Position numbers and translations under genes: made by a program. Shown here in pieces: positions 55,032-64,000 of a stretch of DNA of 64,000 bases. The DNA comes from CAVVUF01 sp963751425 (GTDB lineage: Bacteria > Chloroflexota > Anaerolineae > Anaerolineales > UBA4823). Numbering within the stretch: the first letter of the stretch is position 1; the number at the start of each line of letters is the position of its first letter. The stretch spans positions 2,046,001 through 2,110,000 of the forward strand of contig CAVVUF010000001.1 of NCBI GenBank assembly GCA_963751425.1, given 5' to 3'. A model generated the notes under the pieces. That model had not been told where the DNA came from and did not search any database. It was given only the letters and a program-made list of their open reading frames with translations.

Positions 55032-55777
55032 ATCAGGACGTTAACACTCAGAAGGGAGCCGGCTGGCTGATCCAGGAACAGCCAGCAGCGCGGGTGGGTT
55101 TGCAGGATGGTAGCCGGCACCCGGTTCGTCACCTGTGTTTCCACGGTTTGCTTGACCGCGGCAGCCTTGCGCACATCAGGCACGGTGCAGACGATGGACT
55201 CGCTCTGCATGATCTGGCGGATGCTCATGGAGATGGCCTGGCGAGGCACAGATGCGAAGTCAGGGAACCAGCCCTCCCCCACCTGCTGGCGGCGGCAGGC
55301 TTCGTCCAGATCGACAATGATATAGGGTTCGGAGGTATCAAAATCGGCAGGCGGGTCGTTGAAAGCCAGGTGGCCGTTTTCGCCGATACCGATGCAGGCC
55401 AGGTCCACAGGCAGGCTGCGGATCAGCCTCCCCAGGCGCTGGCATTCAGCCAAAGGATCGGGGGCTTCACCGTTCACGTAGTGGAACTTGCGCAAGGAGG
55501 GGACTTTCTCCACGAAGCGCTCCTGCAGGTAGCGGCGGAAGCTGGCAGGATGGGCGAGGGGCAGGCCGATGTACTCATCCAGGTGGAAGGCGGTGACCTT
55601 CGACCAGTCCACATCCAGCGTGACCAGGTGGGAGAGCATCTCGAACTGGCTGGCGCCGGTTGCCAGGATGAGATTGGCTGCGCCACGGGCAAGGATTGCC
55701 CCGTTGAGCAGGCTGGCGGCGTGATGTGCGGCGGCTTGGGCCATTTCTATCTTCGAAGGGGAGATACAGAGTTCCAA
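55028..55777 (-). CDS. nagB: Glucosamine-6-phosphate deaminase
   Basis: NagB converts glucosamine-6-phosphate to fructose-6-phosphate and ammonia. The protein (249 residues) has LILATGASQFEML (phosphate loop), the catalytic Asp in TAFHLDEYIGLP, and GIGENGHLAFNDP with the catalytic His and acid. The length is normal for the family and the frame is intact. The start is a TTG at 55777 because family members begin just before ISPSKIEMAQAAA; an internal ATG at 55744 would cut the first strand. nagA follows with a four-base overlap. This pair feeds amino-sugar carbon into glycolysis. Confidence 0.9.
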   Translation of the reverse strand: MELCISPSKIEMAQAAAHHAASLLNGAILARGAANLILATGASQFEMLSHLVTLDVDWSKVTAFHLDEYIGLPLAHPASFRRYLQERFVEKVPSLRKFHYVNGEAPDPLAECQRLGRLIRSLPVDLACIGIGENGHLAFNDPPADFDTSEPYIIVDLDEACRRQQVGEGWFPDFASVPRQAISMSIRQIMQSESIVCTVPDVRKAAAVKQTVETQVTNRVPATILQTHPRCWLFLDQPAGSLLSVNVLI

Positions 55778-55919
55778 TCCTTAGATCCATTCAAGAAAAT
55801 TTATGCCCCAAAGCGCTGGCCGGTTGGTGATGGAGACCAAGGACACCTCGGGCGATCAGGAGGTAGGAGTACAGGAGGATTATACCTTCCGAAAGGCGGT
55901 AATCCAAGCCAGCAAGATA

Positions 55920-57059
55920 CTACTTGACGATTAACGGCAGGAATACCTGGCTCTCAGTCTGCTTGGGGAGCTTTGCCAGCACGCGGCGGCCCTGGTCGAC
56001 CAGCCAGATATGCTCTCCCTGGGCAGCGATACCCCAAGTAGATGCCCCTGTGGGGAGCTGGAAGACCTGCCAACCAGCCGGGCTGAAAAGTGAGGGGTAA
56101 GTGACGTCTGCCCAGGCGGCTTGACCGGTGCTGGTGGTGATGGGGGTGGTAATAGGCGCAGCCAGGGGGGTGCATTTTTTGGCGACAGCCTGACTCTGGG
56201 GCTGAACAGTTGAAGAGCGGCCGGCCGCTCGAGCCGGGTTAAGGACGCCAACCTTATCCTGGGCGGAAAACCAGACCAGCCCGTCTGAAATCGTGAGCAT
56301 TTTGGGGGTCAGCGCCAGAGATTGGGTATATGTTATGATCTGATTTGTACCCGGCGTTAAGCTTGCCAGCAAACCCCGGTCAGTATCAGCCCACCACAGG
56401 CTGCCGCTGCCATCTATCGCCATGCCGGTCGGGCGGCTGCCCGTGGGGAGCGACCAGGTGGTGAAAGTATCGCTGATGACATTCAAGCGGTCAATCTGAG
56501 CATTTTGATAGTCGCCCAACCAGATATTGCCCTCATCGACCAGCAGGTAATCACCGGTCCCATCAAGCGGCAAGGTATAAGTGCAGAGCTCGCTGGCAGA
56601 AGGGCTGAGATGATACAGGTAAGGCTGGACGAAATCGGTGACCCAGATATCTCCGCTAACGCCCAAGCCGGTTCCGTACAGACCGGTTGATCCGGGGATC
56701 TCCCACAGGCTGGCGCTGCCGCCGGCAAGAGGAAGGCGCCCGACCTGATTGAACTGCGCATCCACCCACCAGATATCGCCGGCGCCATCGGAGCGGGCAT
56801 CGGAGGGACCCCCGCCGACCTTGTAGGCAGTAAAACTGCCATCCGCAGGATTAATCCGCCGGACCTCGCCCGCGCCGTAATCGCTGACCCACAGGATGCC
56901 CTGCGGGTCGGGGTTGATCTCGTAGGCTTCGCCTGTTTGTGATTGATTGAGGGGCGTTTCCTGAGAAGTGAGTGCCAGGGCTCCCGCGGCGAGGCCTAGC
57001 GCAGCGGTTAATCCTAAGAGAATTGAAGCAAAGGACAGGAACATACGCAGTTTATACAT
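55920..57059 (-). CDS. Secreted beta-propeller protein (Vgb/SMP-30-like)
   Basis: This is an exported protein of 379 residues. A signal peptide covers residues 1-30 (ILLGLTAALGLAAGALA). The rest is a chain of NHL/Vgb-like strands with recurring D/G-x-IWW/IWL patterns: GILWVSDYGAGEVRRI, GDIWWVDAQFNQVGRL, GDIWVTDFVQPYLY, GNIWLGDYQNAQIDRL, GSLWWADTDRGLL and LVWFSAQDKVGVL, about six to seven blades. It resembles virginiamycin B lyase in fold but no catalytic His pair can be assigned. The start has a GGAGGGTGAT site. The role is unknown, probably extracellular binding. It is followed by no clear terminator. Confidence 0.78.
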   Translation of the reverse strand: MYKLRMFLSFASILLGLTAALGLAAGALALTSQETPLNQSQTGEAYEINPDPQGILWVSDYGAGEVRRINPADGSFTAYKVGGGPSDARSDGAGDIWWVDAQFNQVGRLPLAGGSASLWEIPGSTGLYGTGLGVSGDIWVTDFVQPYLYHLSPSASELCTYTLPLDGTGDYLLVDEGNIWLGDYQNAQIDRLNVISDTFTTWSLPTGSRPTGMAIDGSGSLWWADTDRGLLASLTPGTNQIITYTQSLALTPKMLTISDGLVWFSAQDKVGVLNPARAAGRSSTVQPQSQAVAKKCTPLAAPITTPITTSTGQAAWADVTYPSLFSPAGWQVFQLPTGASTWGIAAQGEHIWLVDQGRRVLAKLPKQTESQVFLPLIVK

Positions 57060-57224
57060 ATCACCCTCCGAGTGAATCCGCTAATCGAATGTGCTCGCAA
57101 ATTTCTGCGAATAGAATGCTAATCTTATCTTTTCTCTATGGTTATTCCTGGGATTGTTTTTTTTCTATTATATCCAAGCTTGGGAAAACCACATGCGATC
57201 TGAACTTTTTTTAACTGGTTTACG

Positions 57225-57254
57225 AAAAGGGGCTGGCTCCCACAAGCCAGCCCC
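57225..57254 (-). terminator. Rho-independent terminator after the repeat adhesin gene
   Basis: Read on the minus strand, a perfect 10-bp stem (GGGGCTGGCT / AGCCAGCCCC) with a six-base loop is followed by TTTT. It lies about 100 bases past the stop of the adhesin gene and before the propeller gene's promoter region. Confidence 0.75.
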
Positions 57255-57352
57255 TGAGCGGGCTTATGCCCTGAATGATGAATGGGGGTTGTTATGCCGG
57301 CTGGTGTGCCAGGAGCAGTTGTTGGGCGCTCCCAGTACACCAGCCGATTAGG

Positions 57353-60300
57353 TTAAGGTACTGTCGTCACGGTGAAATCATTCCCGGCAAAGCCGTTGGC
57401 TTTGACGATAACGAATCTCGTCTCACTCCAGGACGGGGTCGAAGCTGCATACGAGGCAACGATCTTGTAAGTGGCGGACTTTGCCTTATGCTTGTATTCG
57501 AAGATGTAATAACCGTCATCGTCCGTGGTCAATGTGGTCAGCAAGACGCCCGCTGGATCATAGATCTTGACCGTAACACCAGGCAACGGATCGCCTGATT
57601 TATCCGTTACGAGCCCCAAGAACCCAGCAAACTTCTTGATCTCATTGTAGCTGGAGGGTGTCGCGGAAGCTGTGTCGCTGCCAACCGTGCGAGCAAAGTT
57701 GTACACCTGGTAGCCGCGGATGGTGACTGCGCCACTTCCGAAGCCGGTTTGGTTCGCCATATCCAGAATACTTGTGTTAGAGACTGGATTCAGGGTGGCT
57801 GTGCCAGGATTCTTCCAACCACTGGTCTTCTTCAGGCCGTAGTCCAGATGGATGGTGACATAGGCGATACCGGTCGCCGAGACCTTGCCGGTGACGGTGA
57901 CCGTCGTATAAGTACCAAGCTGCTTCGTGGTGTAATCCTCAGGGGTGATGATCTGGTTGCCCGCCGAGGAGGCCGGTGTCAGCGCTTGCGTGGCGATGGT
58001 GTAGCCAGGCAGCGAGGGGTTCGGTACGTAGCAGCCGCCGCTCAAACTGGTGCCGTCGTGCACCTGGATCGGGTTCCCGGCGCCTTCCTGGGTCATGAAG
58101 GGGTAGGGGATCTGGATATTCATGGTGAAGGTGGAGCCCGGAGCGCCGGAGTAGAAGGCGTTCATGTAGAACTGACCGGGATTGCTGCCTCCCAGGCGGT
58201 AGATGTTCGGTAAGGCTTCCAGCCGGTAGAGCAGGCGGAACTGGTTGTTCACCAGCGGGCACCACGAGGTGTCGGTGAGCTGGCTTGGCTGTGCCCCAAA
58301 GTACGAGCTGCCGTCCGAGGCTGTATCCGTGCGGGAGTGACCAGCACTGTCGGTGTAAGTACCGCTGGCAGTGCCGGTGTTGCTGTAATTGCCTGCTACA
58401 GCCGTGCCGGCGGCTTCGAAGATCCAGGTCTCGGTCAGGTCGAGTTTGCCGTCGCCATTCGCGTCGCCGCTCTTGTAGATCGGCGTCACACCCGTCTTGC
58501 TGTCAGTGACCGTGACGCTGCTGAGTGGCACATTGCCCACATTGGTAACCGTATAGCGCCAGACAACTGGCTGCCCAGCCACGATAACCATCCCGTCGCC
58601 CGATCTTGGGCCAAAGACAGTTACCTTGGTGATGGTGATCTGCGGGTCAGCGCCGAAGTAGGAACTGGTATCGCTGGCAGATCGATTAGCGATGTCGCCA
58701 TCGAGGTCAGTGTGCTTCGCCGAGACAGAGCCGGTATTGCTGTAAAAGCCAGTGATGGCATTGCCAGCGGCAGAACAATCCATGCTCTCGCCTACTGCCA
58801 GGGTTGTCTTCGGGCAGGTCACTGTGACACCCTTGTTATCGGTCACACTCACATTACTGAGCGGAACATCACCTGCATTGGACACTGTGTACTTCCAGCT
58901 AATCGGCTCGCCGGTCAGGATGTTGATGCCGTCGCCGGAGGCAGTCCCATCGAACGTTACCTTGACTATGGTAATCTGTGGATCGATTACATCCACTGAG
59001 GCGGTAGCAGCATCCGTCGCTTCAGAACCATCATTATCCACGGCCTTAGCAGTGAACGTATTGGTATGATCAGCCGTAACCAATTCTGTGAAGGAGAAGT
59101 CACAGGAAGCACCCGCCGCCAGGACGGTGCCAACCTTGCAATCCGCGTCGCCTGCCAAGGTGCCATAGACACTGTCAGACAGGCTGGTGATGGTAACAGG
59201 CTCTTCCGTGGAGGTGTTCTTCACCACAAAGGTGAAAGTCACATCCTCACCGGGGGCATACACCTGCTTTTGGTCAGCCGTCTTGGTGACATCGATGTAA
59301 GGCAGGACGTTCGTGAAGTCCACCGTGGCATCATCGGTATCCGTGGCTTCGGTGTTGTCATTGTCGACAGCCTTGCCGGTGAACACGTTGACATGGTCAG
59401 GACCAGAGAAGTCACCTTCCACCCACCGGGTGAAGGAGAACTCGCAGGATGCACCCGCCGCCAGGACGGTGCCGACCTTGCAGTCCGCATCGCCTGCCAG
59501 CGTGCCGTACACATTGTCTTCCAGGCTGGTGATGGTGACAGGCTCTTCCGAGAGGTGTTCTTCACCACGAAGGTGAACAGCACATCCCCACCCGTCTCAG
59601 GTACTGCTGTCGGGTTGGCAGTCTTGGTCACATCGATGTAAGGCAGGACATTCGTGAAGTCCACCGTGGCATCATCGGTATCCGTGGCTTCATTACCCTC
59701 ATTGTCCTTGGCTTTGCCGGTGAAGACATTGACATGATCAGGACCAGAGTAATCGCCTTCGACCCACTTGGTGAAGGAGAACCCGCAGGAAGCACCTACC
59801 GCCAGGACGGTGCCGACCTTGCAGTCGTCGTCGCCAGCCAGGGTGCCATACACACTGTCGGACAGAGAGCTGATTGTGGCAGCTTCAACTCCCTTGTTCT
59901 TAACAAGGAAAGTGAAGAGCACATCGCCGCCCGTCTCAGGTACAGCGGTTGGGTTGGCTGTCTTTGTGACGGAAACGACCGGCATGACATCCGTGACCGT
60001 GACGGTCTTGCTGTCATCGTCTGGAGCATTGTTACCCTCGTTGTCCACTGCGTAAGCCGGCAATGTTGGTGTAAGAACCGGCTTCGGTATAGCTCATGGT
60101 GAAGGTGCCGGGCAGCAAATGGTCGCCACCAGCTGCCAACATGATAACCAGATCGCCAACCTTCCCTCATAGAGCGTGCCAAGCACTGTCGGTGACCTTG
60201 GTCAGCTTAACCGCTTCCACCGAGCCATTGTGTACCGTCAGGGTGTAGGCGAACACTCCACCTGGTTCCGCCATCGTGGGTGGATCAACAGTCTTGTTCA

Positions 60301-63300
60301 GCGTGATCGCAGGTTCCATATCGGTGACGGAGACGGTTCTAAGCCGTGTCAGAGGCGGTGTTATTCTCGTTGTCCTTTACCGTCACAAAAGCCGTGTTCG
60401 GGTAAGTCCAGGCTTCGGTGTGAGTGACGACATAGGTGCAGGAGGTAAAGCGCCAGCAGCCAGTTTCGTGCCCACCAAAGCAGTGCATTCAGCGAGAGAG
60501 CGTTGCTGTCAGTGAGGGCTGTGATGGTGACTTCTTCCACTGAGTTGTTGGTGATCGTCAGCTTGAAGGTGAATACTCCACCCGGCTCCGCCAGGGTGGC
60601 TGGATCAACAGTCTTGTCCAGCGCTACCACAGGCATCACATCCGTGACCGTAACGGTCTCGTTGTCAGAGGCATAAGCCTCGTTAAGCTCGTTATCCATC
60701 ACCGTGACAGATGCAGTGTTGTCGTACTTACCTGCTTCAGTATGGGTGACTGAGTAGGTACAAGTAACGGTGCCACCCGCGGGATCAAACCGTAGTCGGT
60801 GTAGGGTGCATTGTCGCTAACCAGCAAGAGGCATTCATCGCTCAGGTTCTCGGCGTTTGTATCAGTCAACTCCGTGATCCAGACGTTTCCGGGCTGTTAT
60901 TGATGATGGTCAGCGTAAAGTTGAACACGCCACCAGGCTCAGCCATCGTCAAGACATCTACGCTCTTAACCAGGGTGACTGTCGGTGGGACATCGGTGAC
61001 ATAAACAGTCACGGTGTCTGAAGCGGTGGCGTAGTTCTCCTCGTTGTCCTGGACTGTCACCGAGGCATCGTTGCGGTAGGACATGGCATCGGTGTAACTC
61101 ACAGTGTAATTGATTGTAAGCACTTCGCCAGGCTGGAGCCAGGTGCCGAGATACGGGTGGAGATCCATGGCTGGCACGTTCCCATCCGGTGAGCTGGGTG
61201 ATCACGATTGGTTCCACGCTGGTATTGGTGATCTTCAATGTGAATTTGAAGGCACCGCCCGGCTCAGGGAGTGTGGTCTTGTCAACAAGTTTCTCGAGCT
61301 TTACCAGTGGGACAGCAGATCGTCGACCCAAACCATCTGGGTGTCAGTGGCGCTGGCGCTGCTGCCATCATTGTCCTGAACTGTGACCGAGGCAGTGTTA
61401 TCGTAGCTGCCTCCACCTGGTGCAACATCGGTATGGCTGACAACGTAGGTGCAGGAAGTAGAAGCTCCCACAGCCAATTTCGTACCGATCAGAACCGCGC
61501 AAGCGGAGAAACCAACTGCATCGCCCAACTGGGTATCAGTCAAGGCTGTGATAGTGACTTCTTCTTTTGATGTGTTTGTGACGAGGAGCGTGAAGGTGAA
61601 GTCGCCACCTGGCTCATCGAGGAACTCAACATCAACGCTCTTGTCGAAGGTTACGGTGGGCGCGACATCGGTGAAGGTGACAGTGGCGTCGTCAGTGGCA
61701 GTATCTTCGTTACCGTCGTTGTCGTGGCTTCCCAGTGAATATATTGTGGTGGGCAGCACCGGAGAGTCCCAGCGCGAGGCGGATATCGAGAACTCACAGC
61801 TTGAACCAACTGTAAGCGCAGTCCCGACCTGGCAATCCGCGTCGCCGTCAAGATGCCGTAGACACTGTCGGATAGCGAGCTGATAGTAGCTACCTCAGGG
61901 CCATTGTTCGTCACGCGGAAGGTGAAGACGACATTACCGCCGGTCTCCGGGACAGAGGTTGGCGCGACAGTCTTGAGGACGGAGATATCAGGCAGCACGT
62001 CCGTGTAGGTGACGGTTTCACTGTCAGTAGCGGTGTCATTGTTGCCGTCACCATCGGTAACGGTGGCGGTGAAGACGTTGACATGCGTGCCGGGTACGTC
62101 ACCTGCCGGAATGGCAAAGGTGGCTTCGAAGGAGCAGGATGCTCCACCGGCCAGGACGGTGCCAACCTTGCAATCCGCATCTCCAGCCAGCGTGCCGAAC
62201 TGGTCGTCGGAGAGGGCCGTGATCTCGGCTGCTTCGGCACTGTGGTTGGTGACCACATACGTGAAGAGCACATTGCCACCGGTCTCCGGGATAGACACAA
62301 CTCCCGCAGTCTTGGGGACGGTGATATCCGGTAGCACGTCGGTGTAGGTGATCGTCTCGGAGTCGGTGGCGGTGTCAGTGTTGCCGTCGCCATCGGTAAC
62401 GGTGGCGGTGAACACGTTCACATGCGAGCCAAAGACGTCGCCCGCCGGGATGGCAAAGGTGGCTTCGAACGCGCAGGAAGCTCCAGCGGCCAGGACGATG
62501 CCGACCATGCAGTCCAAGTCGCCCGTCAAGGTGCCGAACTGGTCGTCCGACAGGGCGGTGATCGTAGCTGCTTCCAGACTGTTGTACGTAACCCGGTAGG
62601 TGAACTCGACGTCCCCGCCGGTCTCTGGCACGGCAAGCGGATCGCCGGTCTTGAGGGCGGTGATGTCGGGCAGTATGTCGGTGTAGGTGATCGTCTCGGA
62701 CCTGTCGGTGTCGTCATTGCCATCGCCATCGGTGACGGTGGCGGTGAAGACATTCACGTGCGTGCCGGGGAAATCGCCTGCCGGGATGCCAAAGGTAGCG
62801 TCGAACGCGCAGTATGCTCCACCCGCCAGGACCGTGCCGACCTTGCAGTCCGCATCTCCGGTCAGGATGCCGAACTTGTCGTCGGTCAGGGCAGTGATCG
62901 CGGCCGCTTCGAGACTGTTGTTGGTGACCCTAAAGGTGAACTCGACTAATCCGCCGGTCTCCGGTACGGCGACCGGATCGCCGGTCTTGAGGACGGTGAT
63001 GTCGGGCAGCACGTCCGTGAACGTTACCGTTGCATCATCGGAGGCAGTGTCGGAATTTCCGTCGCCGTCACTAGCCACTACTGTGGCTGTATTGACATGG
63101 TCCGGTCCGCCGTAGTCCCCTTCGACCCACTCGATGAAGATACAAGCGTAGGTTGCATCTTGGGACAGCACTAACCCCAACCAACCAAAACAGTGCAAGC
63201 TCAGGTCGAAGTCGCTGTCGTAAAACTGGTCGATTGTGGCATTTTCCCAACTGTTGTTTCTGATCAGGATGGAGAAAGTAACGTTTCCACCCGTCTCAGG

Positions 63301-64000
63301 CACCGAGATCGGGTCAGCCGTCTTAGTAATAGAGATGTCGGGCAGCACATCCGTGAACGTAACCGTTGCATCATCGGAGGCAGAGATCGGTGTTGCCATC
63401 ATCATCCGATGCAGTGGCCGTAAAGACGTTCACATGGCTTCCGGGGAAGTCGCCGGAGGGATAAAGTCTTTCTGAGAACTCGCAATAAGCGTCTTTAGCC
63501 AGGACGGTGCCAACCTTACAATCTGCATCGCCGTTGATGAATGTGAAAACGCTATCGGACAGGCTGCTTATAGTCACCGCTTCCGGTCCGATATTGGTAA
63601 CACGGAAGGTATAGTACACCCCCCCGGCGCCAGTCTCGGGCACCGAGGTCGGGTCGGCTTTCTTGGTGACCGTGATGTCAGGGAGTACATCAGTAACGGT
63701 GACTGTCTCGCTGTCACTGTCATCACCGGTGCTGCCTTCGTTATCCGTAACCAACACATATGCAGTGTTCTCATAGCTGCCAGCATTTGTGTACGCCACA
63801 GTATACGAGCAGGTTTTAATCCCGCCTACCGCCAAGGTCGTTCCTACCAATGCCTGGCAGGATATCGGCAAATCAACAAAACGAGTGTCGGTCAGGGTGG
63901 TGATCGTCACCGGTTCCACAGACTTATTCTCGATGAAGATAGTGAACACAAAGTCTCCACCCGGCTCAGTCAGCAAGCCCGGCACTGCGCTCTTGGTCAG
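57353..64000 (-). CDS. Giant secreted repeat protein (adhesin-like), several frameshifts, 5' end off the window
   Basis: This is an extracellular protein of more than 2,200 residues whose start lies beyond the right edge. It consists of about 14 repeats of roughly 112 residues with the pattern DVLPDITVTKTADPTSVPET, FTFRVTNNSxEAATI, DADCKVGTVLAAGASCxF and VNVFTAxxxDxDGN, then two DUF11/DUF7507-like repeats (58960-58300), a unique domain (SWCPLVNNQFRLLYRLEAL) and a C-terminal carboxypeptidase-regulatory-like domain (GLVTDKSGDPLPGVTVKIYDP). It ends FTVTTVP with no LPXTG, PorSS or membrane tail. The frame changes at about 59551, 60060, 60180, 60450, 60870, 61180, 61310, 61850 and 63390. At 59551 one base is missing relative to the sister repeat at 59209. 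A role in surface adhesion is inferred from the repeats. Confidence 0.8.
58300..63985 (-). repeat. About 16 tandem coding repeats of roughly 340 bp
   Basis: The boundary motif (VTxTDVLPDI in most units) recurs near 63660, 63320, 62980, 62650, 62310, 61970, 61640, 61290, 60965, 60615, 60295, 59955, 59620, 59280, 58950 and 58620, a spacing of 320-350 bases. Neighbouring units such as 62310/62650 and 59280/59620 are very similar at DNA level, so recent unit duplication or gene conversion is likely. Near-identical units also invite assembly error. Confidence 0.85.

Noticed and set aside
57353..64000. The regular 340-bp spacing was considered as a CRISPR or satellite array.
   Set aside because: The units are coding, share a protein pattern with conserved Cys, and have no short repeat with unique spacers.
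1..64000. tRNA, rRNA, insertion sequences, integrases and attachment sites.
   Set aside because: No cloverleaf, rRNA motif, transposase or integrase motif, or flanking duplication was recognised when reading the gaps and open frames. A dedicated search could still find a small RNA.

Overview
The window looks like part of a chromosome of an anaerobic, carbohydrate-using member of the Chloroflexota, probably class Anaerolineae. This is inferred from gene content, not from a marker gene: a MalT-type LuxR regulator, a SARP/STAND regulator, a bacterial alpha-2-macroglobulin lipoprotein, DUF4838 and DUF6259 carbohydrate proteins, a tungsten-type aldehyde:ferredoxin oxidoreductase and a bacterial RIO kinase. 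No rRNA, tRNA, CRISPR array, phage or transposase gene was found.

Layout. 1-8116 (minus strand) is one dead operon: mtnA, an MTA phosphorylase, an MTA/SAH-deaminase-like amidohydrolase, a BMP-type nucleoside-binding lipoprotein, a double-cassette ABC ATPase and two permeases. Every gene carries frameshifts, and at least ten in-frame stops are visible in the transporter and deaminase genes, yet a perfect TTGACA-N17-TATAAT promoter still precedes it. 8367-9554 is an HtrA protease. 9571-15646 (minus) is an intact L-rhamnose-type operon: rhamnose isomerase, aldehyde:ferredoxin oxidoreductase, class II aldolase, ROK kinase and a SIS-domain protein. 15870-20870 holds an exported nucleoside hydrolase, two GNAT acetyltransferases and two APH-fold kinases. 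21007-27961 (minus) holds a MalT-like regulator, a small conserved protein, a PEP synthase/rifampicin-phosphotransferase-like enzyme and an MFS exporter. 28187-32096 holds an aldo/keto reductase, a broken mannonate-dehydratase-like gene and an ABC-2 exporter. 32439-38575 is the alpha-2-macroglobulin, followed by a strong terminator. 38845-45697 holds a trypsin-like lipoprotein, a broken SARP/STAND regulator and a broken DUF6259 glycosidase-like gene. 45950-50214 holds an HD-GYP protein, a uracil-DNA-glycosylase-like protein, a RIO1 kinase and an EamA exporter. 50390-55777 holds DinB, DUF4838, an esterase, NagA and NagB. 55920-64000 holds a secreted beta-propeller protein and a giant repeat adhesin that runs off the right edge.

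Two kinds of broken gene are present. The 1-8116 operon has nonsense substitutions and damaged motifs, which indicates real decay. Most other breaks (alpha-2-macroglobulin, SARP regulator, DUF4838, esterase, NagA, adhesin) look like one-base gains or losses, often in short homopolymers, with no nonsense changes noticed. They may be recent mutations or consensus errors, and raw reads are needed to decide.

Together the live genes suggest a heterotroph using deoxy-sugars and amino-sugars (rhamnose, N-acetylglucosamine, glycan side chains), with secreted defence and adhesion proteins, that has lost a nucleoside/methylthioadenosine salvage route.
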